Shown here: positions 1 through 8,472 of the stretch, piece by piece
Layout: each line of letters starts with the position of its first letter
Numbering within the stretch: position 1 is the stretch's first letter
Program-made: the position numbers and the translations under genes
NCBI RefSeq assembly: GCF_001182725.1
Contig: NZ_CWHU01000005.1
Location: forward strand, 124,001-188,000
DNA: 64,000 nt
Reading direction: 5' to 3'
Source: Anaerococcus jeddahensis
GTDB lineage: Bacteria; Bacillota; Clostridia; Tissierellales; Peptoniphilaceae
The notes under the pieces: model-generated
Told to the model about the DNA's origin: nothing
Seen by the model: only the letters and a program-made list of their open reading frames with translations
Databases searched by the model: none

Positions 1-2
1 AG

Positions 3-650
3 GGATATTTGAAAAATAAATATCTTTTATCTTTGATGTTTGAAGTTTCTTTTGACCAGGCGAAAGAAGTTGAAGATGAAAAAATAATGGAAGATAAAAG
101 GTGGGTAGTATATTCTTGGGATATAAAAATAAAAAAACCGATTAGGGAAAAAGATAAAATAAAAATTACAACCTTTGCCATTGATATGAATAAATTTTAT
201 GCCTACAGAAACTTTATTATTGAAAAAGATGGGGAAATTATAGTCGAATCTTTTTGTGTATTTTTATTATTTGACCTTAAAAAAATGCGTCCAATAAAAA
301 TTCCAAAAGAAATTGCAAAAGCTTACCAAAAAGAAAATCCGATTTATAAAGAAAAATCCCATAAATACGTGGAAAATTTTGGAGATTTAGAAAAAATTCA
401 AATAAGAATGACAGACATAGACTCAAATTATCATGTAAATAATGCAGCCTACATGGATTTGTTGGGAGAAATTTCAAATGTCAAAGACCAAGATATAGAA
501 TTTATAAATATAGTTTACAAAAATGAAATTAGGGATAAAAAATATATTTTTGGGCAAAAATCTCAAAAAGAAAATGAAATTTTCTACAGATTTGTTGATG
601 GTGATGGAAAAATTTACACTTATGGAAATCTAGGACTTAGAAATGTATAA
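3..650 (+). CDS. Acyl-ACP thioesterase (5' end outside window)
   Basis: Hotdog-fold acyl-ACP thioesterase, which releases fatty acids from acyl carrier protein in the cytoplasm. Visible signatures are RWVVYSWDIKI near residue 32, FYAYRNF near 63 and the second-hotdog motif DSNYHVNNAAYMD near 138, whose N and H are the usual catalytic positions. A TTG at 9 could serve as a start, but the frame is open to the window edge and about 20 residues of the usual N-terminal strand are missing. The true start is therefore probably upstream. It overlaps the next gene by 8 bp, so the two are likely co-transcribed. Confidence 0.8.
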   Translation, partial: GYLKNKYLLSLMFEVSFDQAKEVEDEKIMEDKRWVVYSWDIKIKKPIREKDKIKITTFAIDMNKFYAYRNFIIEKDGEIIVESFCVFLLFDLKKMRPIKIPKEIAKAYQKENPIYKEKSHKYVENFGDLEKIQIRMTDIDSNYHVNNAAYMDLLGEISNVKDQDIEFINIVYKNEIRDKKYIFGQKSQKENEIFYRFVDGDGKIYTYGNLGLRNV

Positions 651-1239
651 AGAAAATTATGGAAATATTCCAAACAAGGACAAGATAAATTTTTATTTGA
701 TAGAGGATAATAAAAATTTGGGTCCTTGGGTTACAAGGTCAAAAATTATTGGAAAAAGTGCCAAAATTATTGGAAAAGAATTGGGTCTTGATGAGGACAT
801 AGCCTTTGCTTGTGGGTCACTTTTTGATATTGGAAAAAAAGAAAAGAAAAATGGATTAGAAAATAATTTAAGATCTTTTCATATTTTAAGAAATGAAAGC
901 TATTTTTTTCCAGCAAAAATTGCCATAAGCCACTCTTTTATCCTTAAAGATATAAATTCATACCTTGGAGAGATGAATTTGAAAGAAAAAGATATTATTA
1001 CAATAAAAAATTTACTTTTGTCTTACTCTTACACCGATTATGACAAATTAATCCAAGTTTTGGACAATTCTATTACTGATAATTACCTTGGAAGTGAGAA
1101 AAAACAAGAAATTTTAAAAGAAAAATACGGAAAAATTCCTTTTGAAGATGAAAGATTAAAAAAATTAATAGAGTACGAAAAATATTTTGAAAATAAATTG
1201 AAAAATCCTATAGAATATTATGTAAATAAATTTTTGTAA
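643..1239 (+). CDS. Degenerate HD-domain protein
   Basis: 198 residues resembling small HD-superfamily phosphohydrolases: a helical core with ELGLDEDIAFACGSLFDIGK, then a SHSF segment. In active HD proteins the second motif reads HDIG. Here it is FDIG, and the expected first-motif histidine is also not evident (TRSKIIGKSA). The metal site therefore looks incomplete, and a binding or scaffold role is more likely than hydrolysis. That is inference from motif loss. The start overlaps the thioesterase gene by 8 bp. The stop codon lies inside a 19-bp direct repeat that flanks a small mobile element. Confidence 0.6.
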   Translation: MYKENYGNIPNKDKINFYLIEDNKNLGPWVTRSKIIGKSAKIIGKELGLDEDIAFACGSLFDIGKKEKKNGLENNLRSFHILRNESYFFPAKIAISHSFILKDINSYLGEMNLKEKDIITIKNLLLSYSYTDYDKLIQVLDNSITDNYLGSEKKQEILKEKYGKIPFEDERLKKLIEYEKYFENKLKNPIEYYVNKFL

Positions 1240-1246
1240 AAAATCT

Positions 1247-1418
1247 CAGAGCGTAGACAAAGTATGATTTTAGCTAACAATTTATTTTATAATAAAAATT
1301 AAGCTACGCACCATCTCGACTAAGTGAGTGAAACGAACGCATGGAGAGATCTCATGAGATTTCTCGACTCACTACGTTCGCTCGAAATGGATATTATTTT
1401 TAGTTTGTCAACAGTCTG
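1247..1418. mobile_element. MITE-like element copy A with 19-bp target duplication
   Basis: A non-coding element of about 172 bp. One end reads TCAGAGCGTAGACAAAG and the other end, on the reverse strand, TCAGACTGTTGACAAAC: imperfect terminal inverted repeats. Identical 19-bp copies of AAATTTTTGTAAAAAATCT sit at 1228-1246 and 1419-1437, and this flank is itself near-palindromic. The core contains CATCTCGACT, AGATCTCATGAGAT and CTCGAAATGG, shared in reverse orientation with the copies at 43.2 and 61.4 kb. It lies directly after the stop codon of the HD-domain gene. There is no transposase, so it would need one in trans. Confidence 0.7.
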
Positions 1419-1512
1419 AAATTTTTGTAAAAAATCTTAATTTATTAACAAAAATTTTCAAAAATCTAAGAAAATGGTAATATATATAGGTATCAAAAAT
1501 TTAGGAGGATTT

Positions 1513-2733
1513 ATGAATTGTCTTATTGGGCAGTCAGGTGGACCTACTGCAGTTATTAACTCATCTTTGGCTGGAGCTATCCAAGCTGGGATTGATTTTG
1601 ATTTTGAAAATGTATATGTTTCTTTAAATGGAATTGAGGGACTTTTACATGAAAATATAAAGTGTGTTGACAAAGATTTATTTGAAAAAGAAAAGGCAAA
1701 TGATAGGCTTAAAAAAAGACCATCTTCAATTCTTGGATCTTGTCGTTTTAAATTAAGTGATAATTTGGAAGATGACCAATATAAAAAAATCTTTGAAAAC
1801 TTGAAAAAATATGAAATTTCAACTTTTGTCTATATTGGTGGAAATGATTCGATGGATACAGTTATGAAACTTAATTCATACATAGAAAAAAATAAAATTG
1901 ATTGGATAAATGTGGTTGGTTGTCCAAAAACAATTGACAATGATCTTTGTGAAATGGATCATTCACCAGGATTTGCTTCTGCATCAAAATTTGTAAATAC
2001 TGCCCTAAGACAAATTAGGCTAGATTGCGATATTTATCCAATAAAATCAATTACCTTTGTGGAAATTATGGGAAGAAATGCGGGCTGGCTAACTGCAACT
2101 TCTTATCTTGCAAATTATAAAAGAAAAAAAGATATAGTAAATTTAGTTTATCTTCCAGAAGATTCAAAATCTTTGGATGATATAGAAAAAGAAATAGAAG
2201 AAAAATTCAAGGAAGATAACAATTTAGTAATTGCTGTTTCAGAAGGATTTATGGATAAAGATGGAAAACTTGAAAATGAAAGCGAAAAATCCTTCGACAA
2301 GGGCTTTAACCATCCAATAATTGCAGGAATTGGCCTAAAAATTTCAGATTATATTCACGATAAATTAAAGGTAAAAACTCGTTCAGTTGAATTAAATATT
2401 GTTCAAAGAACAAGCTTTTTAATTTCAAAAACCGATTCAGACGAAGCATATGAATTGGGATATCTTGCTATAAAAGAAGGAAAAAATCAAACAAATATAG
2501 TTCCGATTTTAAAAAGAGAAGAGAAAAAAGAATACAAAGTAAGATATTCAACAACAAGTCCATCAAATATAGCAAACAAAGAGAAGAAAATTCCGGAAGC
2601 CTGGCTAAAATCAAGAGAAATTTTAAAAGAAAAAATCACAGCATACACCTTGCCATTAATAAAGGGTGAGATAAATCAAGAATTTACAGATGGAATTTTT
2701 GATTATATAAAATTAGAAGATTTTACAAAATAA
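1513..2733 (+). CDS. 6-phosphofructokinase, probably PPi-dependent
   Basis: 406-residue PfkA-superfamily enzyme phosphorylating fructose 6-phosphate to the 1,6-bisphosphate in glycolysis. The N-terminal GQSGGPTAVINS loop, GGNDSMDT near residue 104 and PKTIDNDL near 133 are visible. The lysine in PKTIDND replaces the glycine of ATP-dependent enzymes and is a known marker of pyrophosphate-dependent PFKs, so PPi is the likely donor. An upstream in-frame ATG exists at 1474, but AGGAGG lies just before the ATG at 1513, and the protein family starts there. A strong terminator follows. Confidence 0.88.
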   Translation: MNCLIGQSGGPTAVINSSLAGAIQAGIDFDFENVYVSLNGIEGLLHENIKCVDKDLFEKEKANDRLKKRPSSILGSCRFKLSDNLEDDQYKKIFENLKKYEISTFVYIGGNDSMDTVMKLNSYIEKNKIDWINVVGCPKTIDNDLCEMDHSPGFASASKFVNTALRQIRLDCDIYPIKSITFVEIMGRNAGWLTATSYLANYKRKKDIVNLVYLPEDSKSLDDIEKEIEEKFKEDNNLVIAVSEGFMDKDGKLENESEKSFDKGFNHPIIAGIGLKISDYIHDKLKVKTRSVELNIVQRTSFLISKTDSDEAYELGYLAIKEGKNQTNIVPILKREEKKEYKVRYSTTSPSNIANKEKKIPEAWLKSREILKEKITAYTLPLIKGEINQEFTDGIFDYIKLEDFTK

Positions 2734-2734
2734 A

Positions 2735-2756
2735 AAGACCCGACCGGGTCTTTTTT
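2735..2756. terminator. Bidirectional terminator
   Basis: GACCCG/CGGGTC hairpin flanked by A and T runs. It separates the convergent PFK and glutaredoxin-like genes and can serve both strands. Confidence 0.85.
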
Positions 2757-2994
2757 ACATAAAAATAATATCTTTTCCATCAATAATTTTTACAGGAATC
2801 CCAACTTGACCAGTTTCAATTTTTTCTTTAAACTCATCTTTGTGGTCTCTGTAGGAGAAAAATTTTTTTAGATTTGCCATCGATTTTGTAATATCAATTA
2901 AGTCAACATTTTCAAAATCCTCAGGATTTTCCTTATAATTTTTAATAATTTCTGTACAATCTGGACAAAGTGAGCTTACATAAATTTCAATCAT
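2755..2994 (-). CDS. Glutaredoxin-like CPDC protein
   Basis: 79-residue single thioredoxin-fold protein beginning MIEIYVSSLCPDC, with the redox-type CxxC at residues 10-13 and the cis-proline region VGIPVKI near 64. It probably acts in thiol-disulfide exchange in the cytoplasm; the substrate is unknown. Its start overlaps the DHFR stop (ATGA), so the two are translationally coupled. Confidence 0.7.
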   Translation of the reverse strand: MIEIYVSSLCPDCTEIIKNYKENPEDFENVDLIDITKSMANLKKFFSYRDHKDEFKEKIETGQVGIPVKIIDGKDIIFM

Positions 2995-3479
2995 TTTTTT
3001 CTCCTATAATCTACATATTTAAATTTTGTATCATTTTCAAAAAAATCTTCAGATTCATCAAAGACTTCGAAATCTTCATCCTCATCAAAATTATGAAGAA
3101 AAGTATCTGCATCTTTTTTCTTATCAATTTTTGTCAAAATTGCTTGGTCACAAAAAGGTAAAAGCAAATCAACAATTTGATTTCCACCAATAACAAAAAC
3201 TTCCCTATCATTTTTATTCTCATCCAAATATTTCAAAAGATTTTCCACCTTATTAAAAACTAAGGCATCATCAAGTTTTAAACTTTCATTCCTAGTTAAA
3301 ACTAAATTTTCCCTGTTAGGAAGAGCTCCATTCATGGATTCATAAGTTTTTCTTCCCATAATAACAATATTATTTAAGGTTAATTTTTTAAAATGAGCCA
3401 AATCTTTTTTTATATGAAAAAGAAGTTTGTTATCCTTTCCAATCCCAAATTCTCTATCAACCGCCAAAATTATTTTCAT
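2991..3479 (-). CDS. folA: Dihydrofolate reductase
   Basis: 162 residues, the normal size for chromosomal DHFR, which reduces dihydrofolate to tetrahydrofolate with NADPH. Visible features are the N-terminal ILAVDREFGIGKDN, the acidic active-site segment LLFHIKKDLAHFK, IVIMGRKTYESM and the FVIGGNQI nucleotide-binding segment. The usual tryptophan before the active-site segment is Phe here. I recall this as common in clostridial DHFRs, so I do not treat it as a defect. No thymidylate synthase gene is adjacent. Confidence 0.92.
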   Translation of the reverse strand: MKIILAVDREFGIGKDNKLLFHIKKDLAHFKKLTLNNIVIMGRKTYESMNGALPNRENLVLTRNESLKLDDALVFNKVENLLKYLDENKNDREVFVIGGNQIVDLLLPFCDQAILTKIDKKKDADTFLHNFDEDEDFEVFDESEDFFENDTKFKYVDYRRKK

Positions 3480-3595
3480 AAAAACTCCTTGAATTTACTT
3501 ATTAATTTAATTTTATCATTTTTAAGATAAAAATTAAATTTTAAAATTATTTGGGGTATAAAAAAAGTAGTAATTAAAATTTTAAAGGAGTAAAA

Positions 3596-4243
3596 ATGAA
3601 ATTTTTTCTAGATACTGCAAACGTTGATCAAATAAAAAGAATAAATGATTTAGGACTTTGTGACGGAGTTACAACAAATCCATCACTTATAAAAAAAGAA
3701 GGAAGAGATTTTAAAGAAGTCGTGACAGAAATTGCATCAATAGTTGACGGACCAATTTCTGCAGAAGTAACAAGTTATGATTACGAAGAAATGGTAAAAG
3801 AAGCTTTAGAAATTTCAAAATGGGCAGAAAATATTGTGGTAAAAATTCCTATGACAGAAGAGGGATTAAAGGCTATCAATACCCTTTCAAAAAAGGGAAT
3901 AAAAACAAATTGCACCCTAATTTTTTCTCTAAGCCAAGGACTAATGGCAGCAAAAGCTGGAGCAACATACATTTCTCCATTTGTAGGAAGAATCGATGAT
4001 ATGGGAGAAGATGGGGGAGAGTTAATTTATAATTTAAAACAAGTTCTCGATAATTATGGATTAAAAGCAGAAATTATAGCAGCATCAATTAGAACAAATA
4101 AACATCTAGAAGATGCAGCTTTGGCAGGAGCTCACATAGCAACAATTCCAGGAAATTTATTTGAAAAATTATGGACCCATCCACTAACTAGCCAAGGAAT
4201 AGAAAATTTCAAAAAAGATTGGGAAGCTTTTATAAAAAGATAA
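3596..4243 (+). CDS. tal: Transaldolase (TalC/MipB type)
   Basis: 215-residue short transaldolase moving a dihydroxyacetone unit between sugar phosphates in the non-oxidative pentose phosphate pathway. The Schiff-base lysine is K83 in [10 protein letters not shown]. The later motif reads SPFVGRIDD, the form seen in transaldolases rather than the PYVNR form of fructose-6-phosphate aldolases. AAAGGAG precedes the ATG, and a strong terminator follows. Confidence 0.92.
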   Translation: MKFFLDTANVDQIKRINDLGLCDGVTTNPSLIKKEGRDFKEVVTEIASIVDGPISAEVTSYDYEEMVKEALEISKWAENIVVKIPMTEEGLKAINTLSKKGIKTNCTLIFSLSQGLMAAKAGATYISPFVGRIDDMGEDGGELIYNLKQVLDNYGLKAEIIAASIRTNKHLEDAALAGAHIATIPGNLFEKLWTHPLTSQGIENFKKDWEAFIKR

Positions 4244-4250
4244 GAATTCG

Positions 4251-4285
4251 GTGTTGCAAAACAAAAATTTTGCAACACTTTTTCT
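4251..4285 (+). terminator. Rho-independent terminator after tal
   Basis: GTGTTGCAAAA paired with TTTTGCAACAC, followed by a T run. Confidence 0.85.
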
Positions 4286-4298
4286 TTAGGAGGTATGA

Positions 4299-4634
4299 AT
4301 GAAAATATTAAATTTTGGATCGGTTAATATAGATTTAAATTTTAAAGTTGACCATATAGTAAGGCCGGGCGAGACAATATCTTCAACAAATTTCACCAAA
4401 AGTCCTGGTGGAAAAGGCCTGAACCAATCCATAGCCCTAAGCAAGGTCAACGAAAATGTCTACCATGCAGGAAAATATGGACAAGATGGAGAATTTATAA
4501 AAAAAATATTAGAAGATAATGGAATAAGTACTAATTTTTTAGAAAAATCACAAAAAAACACAAAAAATGGCTCTCAAGATTCAATACCAAATATTGATGA
4601 TATAAAAAATTTTAAATTTTTGGATTTTAATTAA
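4299..4634 (+). pseudogene. Truncated ribokinase (PfkB family)
   Basis: The first ~90 residues are a clear ribokinase N terminus: MKILNFGSVNIDLN, PGETISS, and PGGKGLNQSIALSK, the sugar-binding GGKG motif. A full enzyme has about 300 residues, including the C-terminal GAGD ATP/anion site; none of that is present. After about residue 90 the sequence becomes unrelated and stops. A good AGGAGG site remains before the ATG. Catalytic function is not possible from this fragment alone. Confidence 0.75.
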
Positions 4635-4674
4635 TGGAATATTATGGATAGATAAAAATAATTTTGGAGGATAT

Positions 4675-5010
4675 ATGTATTTATTAATTATTAGTTTGAT
4701 AATGCCAATTGCCTTCTTTTTTATGTATTTTTTCCTAAAATATAAGGCAAATAAAAAAATAAATCGATGGTCAGGTTTTAGAACTCGACTTTCTATGGAA
4801 AGTGAAAAAAATTGGAAATTCGCAAATAATTATGCGGGAAAGCTTTCTTTAATTTTTGGGATAATTAGTATGGTAATGACCCTTTTTGTTATTTATAAAT
4901 ATGATTTAAATGACAAAATCGTCTTGATTTTAACTGGAATACAAATTTTCTTTTTGATTATGGTGAGCGTATTGACTGAAATAAAATTGTACAAAAAAAA
5001 TAATGGATAA
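4675..5010 (+). CDS. SdpI-family membrane protein
   Basis: 111 residues with an N-terminal membrane helix (residues 2-23), then WSGFRTRLSMESEKNWKFAN and a GK segment, which is the SdpI family hallmark, followed by two more hydrophobic helices. SdpI of Bacillus is an immunity protein for the SDP cannibalism toxin. Most short SdpI relatives have no proven role and no toxin gene is nearby, so I name the family only. A TTTGGAGG site precedes the ATG. Confidence 0.75.
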   Translation: MYLLIISLIMPIAFFFMYFFLKYKANKKINRWSGFRTRLSMESEKNWKFANNYAGKLSLIFGIISMVMTLFVIYKYDLNDKIVLILTGIQIFFLIMVSVLTEIKLYKKNNG

Positions 5011-5024
5011 ATTTATATCCATTA
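5001..5024. terminator. Bidirectional terminator
   Basis: TAATGGATA/TATCCATTA hairpin with an A run on the left and T run on the right, between the convergent SdpI-like and ald genes. Confidence 0.8.
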
Positions 5025-5033
5025 TTTTTTTTA

Positions 5034-6146
5034 TTATTTAATATTTAATTCTTTATATTCCAAGCCTGTATCTTCTGCAACACCTTCGTTTGTAACGTAT
5101 CCGTCGTAGGTGTTTATGCCTGAAATTAATTCTGGTGATTTTTCGCAGGCACTTTTTAGTCCTAGATTTGCTATTGTTTTTATATATCTTGTTGTTGCAT
5201 TTGATAGGGCGTAAGTTGATGTGATTGCTACAGCTCCTGGTATATTTGCAACTGCGTAGTGGATTACTCCGTGTTTTACAAAAATTGGATCGGAAAGACT
5301 TGTTGCGTGACTTTTTGTAATATCTGTTGAACCACCTTGGTCAATTGCAACGTCGACTATTACTGATCCTTCTTTCATTTGTTTTACCATATCTTCTTTT
5401 ATAAGTTGTGGAGCACGTCTTCCTGGAATTAAAACTGTAGAAATAACTAGGTCAGCATCTCTTACAGATTCTTCAATATTTATTGGGTTTGAATAAACTG
5501 TTTCAATTTTATCTGGGAGAATATCTTGAAGGTGACTTAAAGCTTCGATATTTACATCCAAAACTGTAACTCTTGCTCCCATACCAACGGCAATTTTTGT
5601 AGCTCCAGTTCCAACAGTTCCTGCACCAACAATTACTACGTGAGCAGGTCTAACTCCTGGAACTCCTTGAAGTAAAATTCCTCTGCCGCCTTCAGGTTTT
5701 GTCAAATATCTTGCCCCTTCTTGAACAGCCATTCTTCCTGCAATCTCACTCATTGGGGTTAAAAGAGGAAGCTTATTGTCAAGTTTTACAGTTTCATATC
5801 CAATTGCAGTAACTTTTTTTTCTGCCAATTCTTTTGCTAATTCTTCATTACTTGCAAGGTGAAGGTAGGTATATAAAATTAAACCTTCTCTTAAATATTT
5901 ATATTCTTCCTTTAATGGTTCTTTGACTTTGTAAATTATATCAGCATTTTCCCAAACTTCTTTGGCAGAATCTACAATTTTTGCTCCTACAGCTTCGTAA
6001 TCCTTATTTTCAATACCAGAATTTAAACCGGCATTATTTTCAATAATAACTTCATTACCAGCTTTTACAAGCTCAGCAACAGCACCTGGTACGGTTGCAA
6101 CTCTTGATTCTTGGTCTTTAATCTCTTTTGGTACACCTATTATCAT
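5034..6146 (-). CDS. ald: Alanine dehydrogenase
   Basis: 370-residue NAD-dependent enzyme interconverting alanine with pyruvate and ammonia. Catalytic K75 (YKVKEP) and H96 (YTYLHLA) fall at the canonical positions, and the Rossmann motif GAGTVGTG begins near 174. In an amino-acid-fermenting anaerobe it could serve alanine catabolism or ammonia disposal, which is inference. It appears monocistronic, with terminators on its 3' side and a GGAGG site before the ATG. Confidence 0.95.
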   Translation of the reverse strand: MIIGVPKEIKDQESRVATVPGAVAELVKAGNEVIIENNAGLNSGIENKDYEAVGAKIVDSAKEVWENADIIYKVKEPLKEEYKYLREGLILYTYLHLASNEELAKELAEKKVTAIGYETVKLDNKLPLLTPMSEIAGRMAVQEGARYLTKPEGGRGILLQGVPGVRPAHVVIVGAGTVGTGATKIAVGMGARVTVLDVNIEALSHLQDILPDKIETVYSNPINIEESVRDADLVISTVLIPGRRAPQLIKEDMVKQMKEGSVIVDVAIDQGGSTDITKSHATSLSDPIFVKHGVIHYAVANIPGAVAITSTYALSNATTRYIKTIANLGLKSACEKSPELISGINTYDGYVTNEGVAEDTGLEYKELNIK

Positions 6147-6210
6147 ATTTCCTCCTTATATACTAGAAACATCTCAAATAAAATATACCCAAAATGAAAT
6201 AAAAATATTA

Positions 6211-7023
6211 TTATTTATTAAAAACAAAATTTTCCAAATAATAAGCTATTCCGTCCTCATCATTTGATTTAGTAATAAAATCAGCTTTTTCTTTCATAAA
6301 ATCAGTTCCATTTCCCATAACAACACCGGCACCTGCCATCTCAATCATGGTAAGGTCGTTTTCTTCATCACCAAAAGCAATAACATCTTTCAAATCCATA
6401 TTAAAATATTTGGCGATTTCATTTAAACTTCCACCCTTGTCGATTCCTTTTGGCATAATTTCATAAAAATATGGGGTAGACTTAACTTGGGCAGTTTTAT
6501 CAAAAAAATTATCCTTTAATTTTTTTGCATCCTCATCAATAAATTTTGGATCTTGAGAAAATAAAATTTTATTTGGAGCAAAGTCCAAACTATATGCCAA
6601 GTCGTCAATAACTTTATAATGAGTAAAGGCCTTATCGCAAATTTCTTTTAAAGTATAAGTTTCCTCTGAACTTGTGACAACACAATCGTCAGTGTAGAGG
6701 ATGTAGTGCATTTTAAGATTTTTTTCAGCAAATTGCAAAATTTCTTTTGCAAGATTAATATCCATAGGATGATTAATAATCACTTCTTTTGTTTTATAAT
6801 CTGTAATTCTTCCCCCATTAAAATTAGAAAGAAGACCACCATACTTTTCAAATTCCAAAATATCAGCAAAAGGCAAAACCCCAAGCGGATCACGACCAGA
6901 TGCAATAACAACAATATGACCAAGTTTTTGAGCCTTGATTAGGGCATTTTTTGTTTTTTCAGTAATTTCTCTTTTAGAATTTAATAAAGTTCCATCAATA
7001 TCAACTGCAATAATTTTTTTCAT
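6211..7023 (-). CDS. Cof-type HAD-IIB phosphatase
   Basis: 270 residues with all HAD motifs: DIDGTLLNS (nucleophile Asp8), ASGR near 43, the conserved lysine region around GIDKG near 196 and FGDEENDLTMIE near 217. The C2 cap between motifs I and III places it with Cof/YidA sugar-phosphate phosphatases. The substrate cannot be read from sequence. Confidence 0.88.
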   Translation of the reverse strand: MKKIIAVDIDGTLLNSKREITEKTKNALIKAQKLGHIVVIASGRDPLGVLPFADILEFEKYGGLLSNFNGGRITDYKTKEVIINHPMDINLAKEILQFAEKNLKMHYILYTDDCVVTSSEETYTLKEICDKAFTHYKVIDDLAYSLDFAPNKILFSQDPKFIDEDAKKLKDNFFDKTAQVKSTPYFYEIMPKGIDKGGSLNEIAKYFNMDLKDVIAFGDEENDLTMIEMAGAGVVMGNGTDFMKEKADFITKSNDEDGIAYYLENFVFNK

Positions 7024-7082
7024 ATTAACTCCTTTTTCTATTCTTTTATAATTATATTAGATAATTTTTTTTATTCAAAAAG

Positions 7083-7116
7083 AAAAAAGCGTGAATAAAT
7101 TTATCCACGCTTTTTT
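7083..7116. terminator. Bidirectional terminator
   Basis: AAAAAAGCGTG paired with CACGCTTTTTT. It ends the minus-strand alpha-glucoside operon, whose last stop codon is at 7128. Confidence 0.85.
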
Positions 7117-7127
7117 AAATTCTATTT

Positions 7128-8462
7128 TTAATTTAATTCTGGCCAATAATCTTTGTTTACTTTTATATAATCATCAAGTAAGTCTTTTGCCTTATCAAAA
7201 TCATCTACAACTCTGTTTAATGTCAAAGCTTGAACTGCTTTTTGATATGATCCTTCGAGGTTTGCATCAACTGTTAGTTTTTCGTAAGCATATTGATTTT
7301 CAAGAAGTCCCTTGTAGAAAGTTTTTACTGGTCCAACTGTTATTGGTTCAACTCCATTGATTCCAACTCTTACTGGAGATTCTAGCATCATTCCAGAGCT
7401 TAAGTTTTCTATTGTTCCATTATTTTCGTGCATGCACAAGAATATTTCACCAGTATTGTTTGAAATTGCATAGGCAAGGTCTACAATATATCCTGCGTGG
7501 CCGTCCATACTATTTGGATCTGGTTCAAATTCTGTTCCTTTTATTTTGCCAAGCTCAATTACCTTATCGCACATTTCATGAACTTGTTTTTCATTTCCAT
7601 CCATTACTTCATTTGCTCTTGTATATTCTGGATTTTCATTTTTCAAAATATGTTGAGGGTAGAGGTAATATTGTAGGTAAGTGTTTGGTAAATATTCATC
7701 TGAATCTTTTATCATTTTGCTCATGAAAGTGAAGGTATCTTTCCATGATTGGTCGCTTCCTTCTTCTACTAAATCATGTGGTGTTTTTAAAATTTCTCTA
7801 AGTTTTGGTAGGTAGTCTTCTCCGGTTTCTTTGTTTAAAACATTTGTAAACCAACCAAAATGGTTTAGACCGAAATATCTTGGTTCAAGGTCATGATAAT
7901 CAAGCCCTAAAATTTTCGCATAACTTGCCATTATTCCTACTGGCATGTCACAAATATTTATAATTTTATTGTCATCTTTGAATACTCTTTTTGTTGCTTC
8001 TGCTACTATTGCTGCAGGGTTTGAATAATTTAAAATCCAAGCATCTTTTGAATATTTTCTAATATCTTTTATTATTTCAATCATAGCTGGAACTGATCTC
8101 ATCCCATAAGCAAATCCACCTGGTCCACAAGTTTCTTGACCTATACAATTATGTCTTAGGGCAATTTTTTCGTCTTGTTCTCTCATTTTTAATCTTCCAG
8201 CTCTAATTTGTACAAAGGCAAAGTCTAAATCTTTGTAGGCTTCCTCTTTGTCTGTTGTATAAATAAATTCATCAAGTTCTGGATAGTATTCTTTAAATAA
8301 AATATCTCCGTATTGACCGATTTTTTCTTGTCTGTCTTTTTCTATATCATAAAGAACCAATCTTCCTATTGGAAATCTTTCTTTTTGTGAAACTAACATT
8401 CTTAAAATTCCTGGTGTATATCTACTTCCACCACCAACTATTACTACATTATATTTTTTCAT
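7128..8462 (-). CDS. glvA: 6-phospho-alpha-glucosidase (GH4)
   Basis: 444-residue NAD- and metal-dependent GH4 hydrolase that splits phosphorylated alpha-glucosides such as maltose 6'-phosphate. The NAD loop GGGSRYTPG (residues 10-18), the CDMP motif with metal-binding Cys171, and H201 in NHFGW are visible. CDMP is the form reported for alpha-specific GH4 enzymes. The gene follows the EIICB gene by 10 bp, so the transporter and enzyme form a matched import and cleavage pair controlled by the upstream antiterminator. Confidence 0.9.
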   Translation of the reverse strand: MKKYNVVIVGGGSRYTPGILRMLVSQKERFPIGRLVLYDIEKDRQEKIGQYGDILFKEYYPELDEFIYTTDKEEAYKDLDFAFVQIRAGRLKMREQDEKIALRHNCIGQETCGPGGFAYGMRSVPAMIEIIKDIRKYSKDAWILNYSNPAAIVAEATKRVFKDDNKIINICDMPVGIMASYAKILGLDYHDLEPRYFGLNHFGWFTNVLNKETGEDYLPKLREILKTPHDLVEEGSDQSWKDTFTFMSKMIKDSDEYLPNTYLQYYLYPQHILKNENPEYTRANEVMDGNEKQVHEMCDKVIELGKIKGTEFEPDPNSMDGHAGYIVDLAYAISNNTGEIFLCMHENNGTIENLSSGMMLESPVRVGINGVEPITVGPVKTFYKGLLENQYAYEKLTVDANLEGSYQKAVQALTLNRVVDDFDKAKDLLDDYIKVNKDYWPELN

Positions 8463-8472
8463 TTTTACTCCT

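Noticed and set aside
1474..1512. Upstream start for the phosphofructokinase
   Set aside because: It adds 13 residues not found in the family, and the strong AGGAGG lies in front of the internal ATG at 1513.
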